DNA of 11,457 nucleotides from Rickettsia sp. (GCA_031254535.1 JAIRUG010000033.1:1-11457), one strand, 5' to 3'; positions 1-6,902 are shown, numbered from the stretch's first letter. Notes: generated by a model from the sequence alone, not told the origin. Numbers and translations are program-made.

Positions 1-99
1 ATCCATTACTACTAATTGACCAACTCGCAATTCCTTAACTAAAACTTGTTCGACATAACTCTCTATATTTATACTATATTTTCTTCCTCTTGTCGCCAT
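1..99 (-). pseudogene. IS630-like transposase fragment, running off the left edge
   Basis: A reading frame from an ATG at 97-99 runs leftward off the window for 33 codons. It contains YVEQVLVKELRVGQLVVMD, which resembles the segment around a catalytic Asp in IS630/Tc1-mariner DDE transposases (typically a helix, then L.pGq.vvmDN). An in-frame stop (TAA, 109-111) lies just upstream, and full transposases have well over 100 residues before this point, so the N-terminal part is absent. I read it as a remnant of an insertion sequence. The family call rests on one short motif and is moderate. If the start were genuine it would be a short internal ORF of a two-frame transposase, which cannot be decided from this edge. 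Confidence 0.5.
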
Positions 100-201
100 T
101 TTCTTTGATTAAGCTATAACTGATTTAGACTTACCATTGTCATTTGATTTGAAGACATTCTACAACTCTCTTTTTTTTCATTATACATACCTATCTCTTC
201 T

Positions 202-402
202 TTCAACAGTCCCAGAAAAGTAGAGGCTGGTACTGCCAAATTAGTAGGAACATCTACGGACACCATTATTAACGAAGTACGAAATTTACTAAATTATAAT
301 AAAAATTATTACCATAATATGGTTCAAGCAACTAATCCTTATGGAGATGGTCAAAGTTGTAAGTATATATTTGACATATTAGAAAAAATGCTCTTTTGCT
401 AG
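202..402 (+). pseudogene. wecB: 3' remnant of UDP-N-acetylglucosamine 2-epimerase (wecB)
   Basis: From about 214 to the TAG at 400-402 the frame reads RKVEAGTAKLVGT, then NLLNYNKNYY, then NPYGDGQSCKYIFDILEK. These match the extreme C-terminus of non-hydrolysing UDP-GlcNAc 2-epimerases, where a (T)ERPE.VEAGT.KLVGT stretch is followed by a helix and NPYGDG. WecB interconverts UDP-GlcNAc and UDP-ManNAc for surface polysaccharide synthesis. Upstream of 214 the frame stays open only back to a TGA at 145-147 and no longer resembles the enzyme. The shifted frame at 207-221 gives TVPEK, which looks like the missing TERPE step, so a small deletion probably lies at 210-221. No start and none of the catalytic domain is present. 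With the transposase fragment next door, this looks like a gene broken by an insertion or rearrangement. Confidence 0.72.
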
Positions 403-430
403 GAACCATTTTAACATCTGAGGTCTCAAG

Positions 431-522
431 CGTCATTGCGAGCGAGCGTACGTGAGCGTACCATCCATGAAGCTTATCATATGGATTGCATCAATGCCGC
501 TAAAGTGGTTCCTCACAATGAC
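431..522. repeat. Dispersed GTCATTGCGAG palindromic repeat, copy 1
   Basis: The copy begins CGTCATTGCGAG and ends CCTCACAATGAC, which are inverted ends. Its core is CCATGAAGCTTATCATATGG, nearly identical to copies at 3448 and 7125. The right half holds a small hairpin, GCCGC (496-500) with GTGGT (505-509), whose stem needs two G-U pairs. A 65-codon open frame across copies 1 and 2 (436-633) is a by-product of repeat sequence and is not called a gene. Confidence 0.85.
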
Positions 523-539
523 AATTATAGGTGTACATA

Positions 540-635
540 CGTCATTGCGAGACCACGTAGTGGTCGAAGCAATCCATTTCTAATCACTTTCTTGGATTGC
601 TTTGTTGTTGCTTCCAGCGACTCTGAGCTATAACG
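540..635. repeat. Dispersed palindromic repeat, copy 2
   Basis: It starts CGTCATTGCGAG, then a perfect small hairpin ACCAC-GTA-GTGGT (552-564), then CGAAGCAATCCA. A short spacer leads to the inverted arm TGGATTGC and a degenerate end at GAGCTATAACG. The 17 bases between copies 1 and 2 (AATTATAGGTGTACATA) recur exactly between the copies at 7009 and 7125, so the pair is part of a larger composite repeat. I see no gene in 403-698. Confidence 0.82.
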
Positions 636-670
636 TTTTAATTGGCAACTCGCGTTATTAAATAAATTAC

Positions 671-686
671 TATAGCTAACCCGATT
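671..686. repeat. TATAGCTAACCCGATT motif, copy a
   Basis: The motif TATAGCTAACC with the following CGATTA occurs here, again at 4883-4898, and inverted at 7248-7258 (with CGACTA). A shorter inverted copy is at 5105-5115. Three of the four sites lie at or near the edge of a dispersed repeat. It looks like a terminal sequence of a mobile element, but no transposase in this window can be tied to it. Confidence 0.5.
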
Positions 687-698
687 AATAATAAGACA

Positions 699-1037
699 CT
701 ACTGCCATGCATTCTTAATAATAATTGGTATACTGTAAGGTTTAATAATTATTAGATCAAATCTAACATGATAATTTTGGTATTTTGGGTTAGAGCTTAA
801 AAACATACTGGCAGATCTTTTTATTCTCATCTGTTGATGAGTTGATAATATTCTATCATCAACGTCAGAACATCTTGCTTTTACTTCTATAAAAACAAGT
901 TGTTTACCACGCAGGGCAATAATATCAATTTCGCCAACATAATATTTTTTACGATGATAGAGAATTTGATAAAATTTAATTTTGTAAATAATAATAGCTA
1001 TATACTCAGCTATTAAACCAAGTGTAATCTTTCTCAT
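699..1037 (-). CDS. yraN: YraN family (UPF0102) endonuclease-like protein
   Basis: A 112-residue protein, close to the usual 115-130 of the YraN/UPF0102 family. The signature is clear: a leading helix, then GEIDIIALRGKQLVFIEVKAR at 35-55 and RFDLIII at 92-98. GEID (E36, D38) and EVK (E51, K53) form the PD-(D/E)XK-type nuclease core seen in this family. The protein ends with the typical N-A-aromatic pattern (NAW). Its function is poorly defined; it is a predicted cytoplasmic nuclease, and the nuclease role is inferred from the fold. The ATG overlaps the stop of the upstream gabD remnant by four bases (ATGA), so it depends on translation or transcription through that decayed gene. It is last in the isc-led block. 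Intact and confidently assigned to the family. Confidence 0.87.
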   Translation of the reverse strand: MRKITLGLIAEYIAIIIYKIKFYQILYHRKKYYVGEIDIIALRGKQLVFIEVKARCSDVDDRILSTHQQMRIKRSASMFLSSNPKYQNYHVRFDLIIIKPYSIPIIIKNAWQ

Positions 1038-2520
1038 AATATAGTTAATTGATTTGAATTTGCATAATTATGCAAGTTTACAAATTCACTATTTAAATAC
1101 TCAAATATTTCCTCATCTGAACCTTCTATTCCAAACCCTGAATTTTTTTGCCCAGCAAATGCTGCCTTGGCATTAGCAGGTAGCGAATCATTAATTGATA
1201 CCATACCAAAATCAAGTTTTGTTGCCATTATTTGAGCTGTGGCTATATTCTTGCAATATATAAGCTTGCAAACCATATTCCGTATCATTAGCTCTATTTA
1301 TAACTTCTTGTATACTCGAATGATTTAAATCATTTGAGTGTATACTGCCAAATTTATAACATGCAAGAACGGGACCAAATATCTCCGTTCTAAAAATTTC
1401 CATATTATCCTGACAATTACTAATAATTGTTGGCTCAAAAAAATTACCATAAGCTTTATCTCTGCATAAGATTTTTCCACCTTTATTCTTAGCATCTTCA
1501 ATCAATTTTAAAATCTTATCTATAGCTGCTTTATTAATCAACGGTCCTATAACTGATTCAGAATCAAAACCATCTCTTACTTTAAGATTAGCAAATTTTG
1601 TAGTAAGAATTTGTAAAAATTCATCATAAATTGCTTCTTCAATGAATATTCTGTTGGGAGAAGTGCAAGATTGTCCACTATTCCTTATCTTTCCTAATAT
1701 AAGATCACTGGCAGTCTTATCTAAATCAACATCACTTAATATAATAAATGGGGCATTACCGCTAAGTTCTAGAGATAAACGCTTAATAGTAGCGCTGGAA
1801 TTCTGATATAATATCTTTCCTACCCTCGTAGAACCAGTAAATGATAATTTACGAATTCTAAAATCGTTACAGAATATTTGACCAATATTATTGGCATCAC
1901 CGGTGATAATATTTAGTACTCCAGCCGGTATCCCGGCATCATTTGCCAATTTAGCCAAAACCAATGCAGAAAAAGGTGTGAATTCCGATGGTTTAAGTAT
2001 AACACTACAACCAACAGCTAATGCCGGAGCAACCTTTCTTGTTACCATGGCATTTGGAAAATTCCATGGAGTAATTGAGCAAACCGTACCAACCGATTCA
2101 AATTCGGTTATAATTTTGTGATTTATTGATTTTCCAGGCTTTATTTTACTTTGAATATTATGAATATGACTAGCAAACCAATCAATAAAAGATGCCCCAT
2201 ATAATATCTCACACTTTGCATCTTCTAATACTTTCCCCTGTTCTAATGTAATTATATAAGCTAGTTCATCAATATTCTCTAATATTAAAGAATACCATTT
2301 CCTTAATATAGTTATTCTTTGTTCAAAAGAAGTTTGTGACCAAACTTTAAAAGCTCTAACAGAACTGTCAATAGTACTAATAATTAAATTATTAGGCAAA
2401 TTTGGTATTGACCCAACCACTTTATCATTCGCAGGATTATAAAACTGCTGACTGTTCTTGGCAATCTATCCAATTTCCATCTATGTAGTTTTTTTTATTA
2501 ACAAAATCTAGTAATTGCAT
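1034..2520 (-). pseudogene. gabD: Succinate-semialdehyde dehydrogenase, broken by two frameshifts
   Basis: The whole stretch equals about 495 codons, the expected length of an NAD(P)-dependent succinate-semialdehyde dehydrogenase. The ATG at 2520 follows an AAGAG and starts MQLLDFVNKKNYIDGNWID, then hits a stop. The frame resumes as FYNPANDKVVGSIP, so a shift lies at about 2440-2470. The longest open piece (GTG at 2420 to 1212) carries PWNFP, SFTGSTRVGK, LELSGNAPFI (general-base Glu) and NSGQSCTSPNR (catalytic Cys). It leaves frame after YGLQAYI near 1253-1256, and the true C-terminus (KNIATAQIMATKLDFGMVSIND, about G-F-G-I-E-G-S) continues in the next frame to 1034. An intact enzyme would oxidise succinate semialdehyde to succinate. 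The gene starts 11 bases after iscA and overlaps yraN by four. Active-site residues survive, so decay is recent, or one shift could be a sequencing error. Confidence 0.85.
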
Positions 2521-2531
2521 ATATGCTCTTT

Positions 2532-2864
2532 TTAAACATTAAAAGATTTCCCACATCCACAACTGCCTTTTTCGTTTGGATTATTAAAAGTAAACCCGGA
2601 CTTAAATTTATCTTCTACATAATCCATTTCGCTTGCTAGAAGATACATTAGAGCTTTTGGGTCAATTAATATTCGTACACCTTTATTTTCTATCACCTCA
2701 TCAAACTTATTTTTGACATCTGCATATTCTACATAATAAGATAGACCGGAACAGCCACCAGACTTTATGCCAATCCTAATACCAAAAGATGGTTTATCAC
2801 GTTTATCTATCAATCTCTTTATTTGCTGGGCTGCTGCATCAGTCAAGGACATAATATTTTTCAT
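2532..2864 (-). CDS. iscA: IscA, A-type iron-sulfur cluster carrier
   Basis: A 110-residue HesB/IscA-family protein of typical length (about 107). The three invariant cysteines are present: C38 in SGGCSGLSY, and C102 and C104 in the C-terminal GSCGCGKSF. The family binds iron or [2Fe-2S]/[4Fe-4S] clusters and passes them to apo-proteins in the cytoplasm. The ATG at 2864 lies eight bases after the iscU stop, and no strong ribosome site is visible, so translational coupling to iscU is likely. A second ATG four codons in is preceded by AAAAATATT and is a less likely start. In many proteobacteria hscB, hscA and fdx follow iscA; here a broken dehydrogenase gene follows instead, so those partners must lie elsewhere if they exist. 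Confidence 0.94.
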   Translation of the reverse strand: MKNIMSLTDAAAQQIKRLIDKRDKPSFGIRIGIKSGGCSGLSYYVEYADVKNKFDEVIENKGVRILIDPKALMYLLASEMDYVEDKFKSGFTFNNPNEKGSCGCGKSFNV

Positions 2865-2872
2865 AATAGTTA

Positions 2873-3253
2873 CTATGATTTTTTAGTTTTATAATCGGCT
2901 ATTGCCGCTTTTATGGCATCTTCTGCCAATAAAGAACAATGGAGTTTTACTGGCGGCAAAGATAATTCCTTGGCTATTTCAGTATTTTTTATACTACCAG
3001 CTTCATCAAGGGATTTACCTTTAACCCATTCAGTTACCAAAGAACTTGAAGCAATAGCGGAACCACAACCAAATGTTTTAAATTTTGCATCTGTAATAAT
3101 TCCATCTTCACTAACTTTAATTTGTAGCTTCATTACATCACCACAGGCAGGAGCTCCTACAAGACCTGTCCCAACATATGCATCATTTTTGTCTAATGAT
3201 CCTACGTTACGCGGATTTTCGTAATGATCTAGTACTTTTAGACTATAGCCCAT
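2873..3253 (-). CDS. iscU: IscU, iron-sulfur cluster assembly scaffold
   Basis: A 126-residue protein starting MGYSLKVLDHYENPRNVGS, a classic IscU N-terminus. The ligands are in place: C37 and D39 (PACGDV), C63 (FGCGSA) and C106 (KLHCS). The HscA chaperone recognition motif LPPVK is at 99-103. IscU receives sulfur from IscS and builds the [2Fe-2S] cluster in the cytoplasm. I chose the ATG at 3253 because it begins the conserved N-terminus and is preceded by AGGA at suitable distance; an in-frame ATG at 3307 would add 18 residues unlike the family and encoded partly by repeat sequence. It couples tightly to iscA downstream and is separated from iscS by a 328-base repeat-filled gap. Confidence 0.95.
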   Translation of the reverse strand: MGYSLKVLDHYENPRNVGSLDKNDAYVGTGLVGAPACGDVMKLQIKVSEDGIITDAKFKTFGCGSAIASSSLVTEWVKGKSLDEAGSIKNTEIAKELSLPPVKLHCSLLAEDAIKAAIADYKTKKS

Positions 3254-3293
3254 GTTATTTCCTATATTAATAATTATTCTACTTAATACGTCT

Positions 3294-3555
3294 ACTTTAC
3301 AACACACCGTCTATTAGCGAGGAGCAGCTTTGCAACACACCGTCATTGCAAGGAGCCGAAGGCGACGAAGCAATCCATAAAAATGATTAGAAATGGATTG
3401 CCACGACCTACTTGCGTGGTCTCGCAATGACGTTTGAGGTACATACACGTCATTGCGAGCGAACATACGTGAGCGTGGCAATCCATGAAACTTATCATAT
3501 GGATTGCTTCGTCGTGTTTACACACTCCTCGCTAATAGACGGTGTGTTGCAAAGT
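3294..3555. repeat. 262-bp composite repeat element with 31-bp inverted ends
   Basis: Bases 3294-3324 and 3525-3555 are inverted copies matching at 30 of 31 positions; the ends contain CACACCGTCTATTAGCGAGG. Inside are two smaller palindromes: 3341-3432 (CGTCATTGCAAGGAG to CTCGCAATGACG) and 3448-3541 (CGTCATTGCGAGCGAAC to CTCGCTAATAGACG). Part of the end sequence, GCTTTGCAACACACCGTC, is repeated inside at 3328-3343. It has no transposase and resembles a non-autonomous miniature element or a nested set of palindrome insertions. It fills the iscS-iscU gap. Short open frames over it on both strands are by-products of the repeat. Confidence 0.8.
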
Positions 3556-3581
3556 GCCTTCTCGCTAATATACGTGTTAGT

Positions 3582-4838
3582 TCAATGTACCGCCCACTTG
3601 ATTTGCTTTAAATTAACTCCTTCTTGAACCATCTCCCAAAGAGGGCTTAGTTCTCTTAACTTGTTAATTTTTGACTTTATTAACTCTACAGCATAATCTA
3701 TTTCTTCTTTAGTGGTAAATCTACCAATACCAAACCTAATCGATGTATGTGCCATTTCTTCGTCAACCCCCATAGCTCTTAACACATATGATGGCTCTAG
3801 TGAAGATGAGGTACAAGCTGAGCCGGATGAAACGGCTAAATCTTTAATAGCCAATATCATTGACTCACCTTCCACATAAGCAAAACTTAAATTTAAATTT
3901 CCCTTATATCTCTTATTTATATCACCATTTAAATAAACATCAGTAATTTGTTTAGTAATATTATTATAAAATCTATCAAAAAGCTCTTCTACACGTTTAG
4001 TATCTTTTGGCATTTCAGACAGAGATAATTCAGCTGCTGCCCCAAGTCCAACAATTAAAGGAGTTGGTAGAGTTCCAGAACGCATACCTCTTTCCTGCCC
4101 ACCACCATTTAAAATCGGCACTAATCGTACCCTAGGTTTTTTTCTTACATATAAAGCCCCAATACCTTTGGGACCATAAATTTTATGCCCGGAAATACTT
4201 GCCAAATCAATGTTACAATCATTAACATCTATAGGAATTTTACCATATCCTTGGGCAATATCTGAATGAAAAAATACACCTAACTCCCAACAAATTTTGC
4301 CAATTTCTTTAATTGGTTGGATAACACCGATTTCATTATTTACTGCCATCACTGATACCAGCATAGTTTGGTCGGTTATGGCACTTTTTAATTGCTGTAA
4401 ATCAATCAAACCACTTGGTTGAATCGGTAAATATGTTACCCTAAATCCTTCATTTTCTAAATGTCGACAAGCATCTAAAACACATTTATGTTCACTGCTC
4501 ACCGTCACTATGTGATTTTTTTTACTACCATAGAATTTAGCAATACCTTTTATCGCCAAATTATTAGACTCAGTAGCACCAGAAGTAAAAATAATTTCTT
4601 TAGGGTCAGCACCAATAAGCATTGCCACTTTCTCTCTTGACATTTCTACAGCTTTTTCAGCTTCCCAACCAAAAGAATGGCTCCTAGAGTGTGGATTACC
4701 AAATTTAGTGGTGAAATATGGCAACATACATTCCAGAACCCTTGGATCCATAGGAGTTGTCGATTGATAATCCATATAAATTGGCAGTGACTTACCACTT
4801 AATTTTACTTTCTGTCTTAACTTCTCTAATTTATCCAT
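3582..4838 (-). CDS. iscS: IscS, cysteine desulfurase
   Basis: A 418-residue class V aminotransferase-fold enzyme that uses pyridoxal phosphate to turn cysteine into alanine plus a protein persulfide. Visible residues: [13 protein letters not shown] near 22-34, the ATESNN segment at 88-93, His117 in SSEHK, Asp193 in HSDIAQ, the cofactor lysine K219 in [10 protein letters not shown], and catalytic Cys342 in [19 protein letters not shown]. The C-terminus, [21 protein letters not shown], is the tail that docks IscU in characterised IscS proteins. It is about 14 residues longer than E. coli IscS, at the N-terminus. It supplies sulfur for clusters and, in general, for tRNA thiolation. It lies between a second desulfurase upstream and iscU downstream, each gap filled by a dispersed repeat. 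The ribosome site is weak. Confidence 0.96.
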   Translation of the reverse strand: MDKLEKLRQKVKLSGKSLPIYMDYQSTTPMDPRVLECMLPYFTTKFGNPHSRSHSFGWEAEKAVEMSREKVAMLIGADPKEIIFTSGATESNNLAIKGIAKFYGSKKNHIVTVSSEHKCVLDACRHLENEGFRVTYLPIQPSGLIDLQQLKSAITDQTMLVSVMAVNNEIGVIQPIKEIGKICWELGVFFHSDIAQGYGKIPIDVNDCNIDLASISGHKIYGPKGIGALYVRKKPRVRLVPILNGGGQERGMRSGTLPTPLIVGLGAAAELSLSEMPKDTKRVEELFDRFYNNITKQITDVYLNGDINKRYKGNLNLSFAYVEGESMILAIKDLAVSSGSACTSSSLEPSYVLRAMGVDEEMAHTSIRFGIGRFTTKEEIDYAVELIKSKINKLRELSPLWEMVQEGVNLKQIKWAVH

Positions 4839-4882
4839 ACGTTAAACAACTCATTAACTTTTTTATTTTTGTCCACAGAGTC

Positions 4883-5115
4883 TATAGCTAACCCGATTAG
4901 CATTCAGCATTGGCGTCTATTAGTGAGGAAACATAAGCCCCCAACTTGTCTACTAGCGAGAAAGCGTAAAACCCCAACCGTCATTGCGAGGAGCCACTTT
5001 AGTGGCGACGAAGCAATCCATTTTTCTACCCACTTTCTCTTGACTTGGATTGCCACGTCGCCGCTTCCAGCGGCTCTGAGCCATGACGACATAACACCAA
5101 CTCTGGTTAGCTATA
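4883..5115. repeat. Repeat element bounded by TATAGCTAACC inverted ends
   Basis: TATAGCTAACC at 4883-4893 is exactly inverted as GGTTAGCTATA at 5105-5115. Within it, 4979-5088 is a copy of the dispersed palindrome: CGTCATTGCGAGGAG, hairpin GCCAC-TTTA-GTGGC (4993-5006), CGAAGCAATCCA, spacer, TGGATTGC, hairpin GCCGC-TTCCA-GCGGC (5060-5074), CATGACG. The left part also holds GTCTATTAGTGAGG, an alternative repeat end. The right end overlaps the last codons and stop of the neighbouring desulfurase gene. A 62-codon open frame on the minus strand here is repeat sequence, not a gene. Confidence 0.72.
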
Positions 5116-6252
5116 AGCTATTTTCTTAGAACTATTTTTCTTTAAACAATATATCTCTTCAAATGCCTTAATAAAACTTGCTACATCTTCAATCGTTTGC
5201 TGATAATTGAAGCTGATTCTAATTGAAGACCTAGCATCATCCTCACTAAAGCCCATAGAAGATAACACATGTGACTTACCAACTTTTCCTGATGAACAGG
5301 CAGAACCGGAACTAACCGCTATACCCTGTAAATCAAAAGCTATCAACTTGGTTTGTGCATCAGTTTTAGGCACAATCATCAAGGTAGTATTAGGTAGTCT
5401 TTCAACATTTTTTGACACTATTTTAACATTTTTATAGTTGAACAAATTTTTCTCCAAATATGTTTGTAATTTTTTCATTTTTTTATATCTATCTTCCACT
5501 TCTGTAGTAGCTATTGATATCGCTAGTCCAAACAACGCAATTGCCAATACATTTTCTGTACCTGAACGGATATTTCTTTCTTGCCCTCCACCAATCATCA
5601 TCGCTTTAAGCGTATGTCCTGCCTTAACAATCAAAGCACTACTCCCCTGTATTCCACCTAGTTTATGAGCCGATATAGTAGCAAAATCAACCGCTAATTC
5701 TTTAATATTGACCGGTATTTTGCCAACTGCTTGCACGCAATCACTATGAAATACCGCCCCATATTTTTTGGCAATTTTAACTAGCTGTTGTATATTTTGC
5801 ACAACACCGCTTTCATTATTAGCCAGCATCACAGAAACTAGCTTTTTACTAGCTAGACTTGCCAATAATAATTGTTCTAAATGATCAATATCAACAATGC
5901 CATCACTATCAACGCGGATAATTTTAATATTATCTCGATATTTAGTGTGATCAAAGATCGATAAATGCTCTATACTAGAAATAAAAATTTCTCCGTCATA
6001 ATAACTATTCATCAGTAAATTATTACTCTCTGTGCCAGAGGAAGTAAAAATTACCTGATATTCTCTAGAATTTATATCAACACCAACGGATTTCGCGACC
6101 TGCTGCCTAGCTATTTCTACTAAACTCCGAGCATAACGCCCCTTTATGTGAATAGAAGATGGATTATAATATGTCTCTTCAATCAAATTCTCCATCAGCT
6201 TCTTAACCTCAGGATGGATGTTAGTAGTAGCATTATGATCTAAATATAACAT
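5107..6252 (-). CDS. Second NifS/IscS-type cysteine desulfurase
   Basis: A 381-residue paralogue of IscS in the same operon. It starts MLYLDHNATTNIHPEV, as is usual for the group, and has GTESNNLLM at 73-81, His96 in SSIEHLS, Asp171 in HSDCVQAVG, cofactor lysine K197 in SAHKLGG, GGGQERNIRSGT at 221-232, and catalytic Cys319 in SSGSACSSG. All catalytic residues are present, so it should be active. It lacks the long IscU-docking tail of true IscS, ending in a lysine-rich KKNSSKKIAYS. It may serve another sulfur acceptor or act as a backup. The last few codons and stop come from the end of a repeat element. The ATG follows an 18-base sequence present twice in tandem. Rickettsia genomes are known to carry such a gene beside iscS. 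Confidence 0.9.
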   Translation of the reverse strand: MLYLDHNATTNIHPEVKKLMENLIEETYYNPSSIHIKGRYARSLVEIARQQVAKSVGVDINSREYQVIFTSSGTESNNLLMNSYYDGEIFISSIEHLSIFDHTKYRDNIKIIRVDSDGIVDIDHLEQLLLASLASKKLVSVMLANNESGVVQNIQQLVKIAKKYGAVFHSDCVQAVGKIPVNIKELAVDFATISAHKLGGIQGSSALIVKAGHTLKAMMIGGGQERNIRSGTENVLAIALFGLAISIATTEVEDRYKKMKKLQTYLEKNLFNYKNVKIVSKNVERLPNTTLMIVPKTDAQTKLIAFDLQGIAVSSGSACSSGKVGKSHVLSSMGFSEDDARSSIRISFNYQQTIEDVASFIKAFEEIYCLKKNSSKKIAYS

Positions 6253-6286
6253 AATTTATCAGCCCACTATAATTTATCAGCCCACT
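6251..6286. repeat. Tandem 18-bp duplication at the desulfurase start
   Basis: ATAATTTATCAGCCCACT occurs at 6251-6268 and again, without change, at 6269-6286. Read on the minus strand, each copy ends GGGCTGATAAATTAT, so the only purine-rich stretch that could serve as ribosome site just upstream of the desulfurase ATG (6250-6252) is duplicated. Confidence 0.9.
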
Positions 6287-6336
6287 AATATAAAAGTTGT
6301 AAAAAAATTAATTTTTATATTAGTTATTCATCATAA

Positions 6337-6431
6337 CGTCATTGCGAGGAGTTACTTCAGTAGCATTGATGCAATCCAGAAAACAATTAAAAATGGATTG
6401 CTTCGTCGGCTACGCCTTCTCGCTAATAGAC
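6337..6431. repeat. Dispersed palindromic repeat, copy between iscR and the desulfurase
   Basis: It begins CGTCATTGCGAGGAG, then a small hairpin GTTAC-TTCA-GTAGC (6351-6364, one G-U pair), then GATGCAATCCA, a 16-base spacer, TGGATTGCTTCGTC, a 3-bp hairpin GGC-TAC-GCC (6408-6416) and TTCTCGCTAATAGACG. It ends 10 bases before the iscR stop codon and takes up half of the 189-base gap. Confidence 0.85.
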
Positions 6432-6441
6432 GGAAGTATAC

Positions 6442-6843
6442 CTAAAGCATATCAGCTATAGAAATAGTATCAAAATAGTTCCTTATATGCCTGCTTAAAC
6501 CCAACCATAAATGATGGGCATTACATTGCACTTTATTAGGCACGCAACTACTTCCAGACTTCCCTAAACATCTGGTCATTTCAATATTCTCACCCACCGC
6601 ATCAATAATACTAGTAATTTTAATATTATCTAATTTCTCATTAATAACGTAACCACCTTTTGGACCTTTTGTTGACCTAACTATGTTAGCTTTCTTAAGT
6701 TTTGTAAAAATTTGCTCCAAATAATTAACCGGTATATGTTGTTTTGCTGAAATTTCAGCCAAGGTAACAGGTATATCCGACATTTGTGATGCGATTTCTA
6801 AGATTGCCATCACTGCATATCGCCCTTTTGTAGTTAATTGCAT
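6442..6843 (-). CDS. iscR: IscR, Rrf2-family iron-sulfur cluster regulator
   Basis: A 133-residue Rrf2-family transcription factor. The N-terminal winged helix is typical: MQLTTKGRYAVMAILEIA, then a helix-turn-helix at about 27-50 and the wing KGPKGGYVI at 59-67. The cluster site reads RC(92)..., C(100), C(107), then NAHHLW with a likely ligand at H110, matching the three-Cys-one-His pattern of E. coli IscR but with spacing of 7 and 6 instead of 5 and 5. It senses [2Fe-2S] status and represses isc genes when clusters are plentiful. It is first in the operon, with a GGTGGAG ribosome site (6852-6858) eight bases before the ATG. It is shorter than E. coli IscR (162), lacking most of the tail after the ligands, which is common in alphaproteobacteria. 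Confidence 0.93.
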   Translation of the reverse strand: MQLTTKGRYAVMAILEIASQMSDIPVTLAEISAKQHIPVNYLEQIFTKLKKANIVRSTKGPKGGYVINEKLDNIKITSIIDAVGENIEMTRCLGKSGSSCVPNKVQCNAHHLWLGLSRHIRNYFDTISIADML

Positions 6844-6869
6844 ACAAACAACTCCACCAATATATCACT

Positions 6870-6898
6870 ATCTTATAATATCCTACTAATTTAATCAA
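6870..6898 (-). promoter_or_regulatory. Predicted sigma70 promoter of the isc operon
   Basis: On the minus strand a -35-like TTGATT (6893-6898) and a -10-like TAAGAT (6870-6875) are 17 bases apart. Transcription would start near 6863, giving a leader of about 20 bases before the iscR ATG. An alternative register is ACTTGA with TATAAG, also 17 apart. This is a prediction from motif match only. Confidence 0.6.
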
Positions 6899-6902
6899 GT
6901 AT
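6878..6902 (-). promoter_or_regulatory. Candidate type 1 IscR operator overlapping the iscR promoter
   Basis: Read on the minus strand, 6902 down to 6878 is ATACTTGATTAA followed by ATTAGTAGGATAT. This matches the E. coli type 1 IscR consensus (ATASYYGACTRWWWYAGTCRRSTAT, recalled) at 22 of 25 positions; differences are at the C of GACT, the C of AGTC and the S near the end. It covers the -35 element and spacer, where binding of cluster-loaded IscR would repress the operon. Autoregulation is inferred from this match and position. Confidence 0.7.

Noticed and set aside
436..633. 65-codon plus-strand open frame starting MRASVRERTIHEAYH
   Set aside because: It lies wholly within repeat copies 1 and 2; similar peptides arise from the same repeat at 3343-3627, so it reflects repeat sequence.
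2913..3224. Plus-strand open frame opposite iscU, and others opposite gabD, the desulfurase and the surA-like gene
   Set aside because: Shadows of clear minus- or plus-strand genes with conserved motifs.
3254..3307. Longer IscU start at 3307
   Set aside because: The extra residues are unlike the family and extend into the repeat; the ATG at 3253 has AGGA upstream and begins the conserved N-terminus.
3343..3627. Open frames on both strands across the iscS-iscU gap
   Set aside because: Both are made of the palindromic element, and the plus-strand one runs into the 3' end of iscS.
4869..5129. Open frames on both strands in the gap between iscS and the second desulfurase
   Set aside because: They consist of repeat sequence and have no ribosome site or protein-like conservation.
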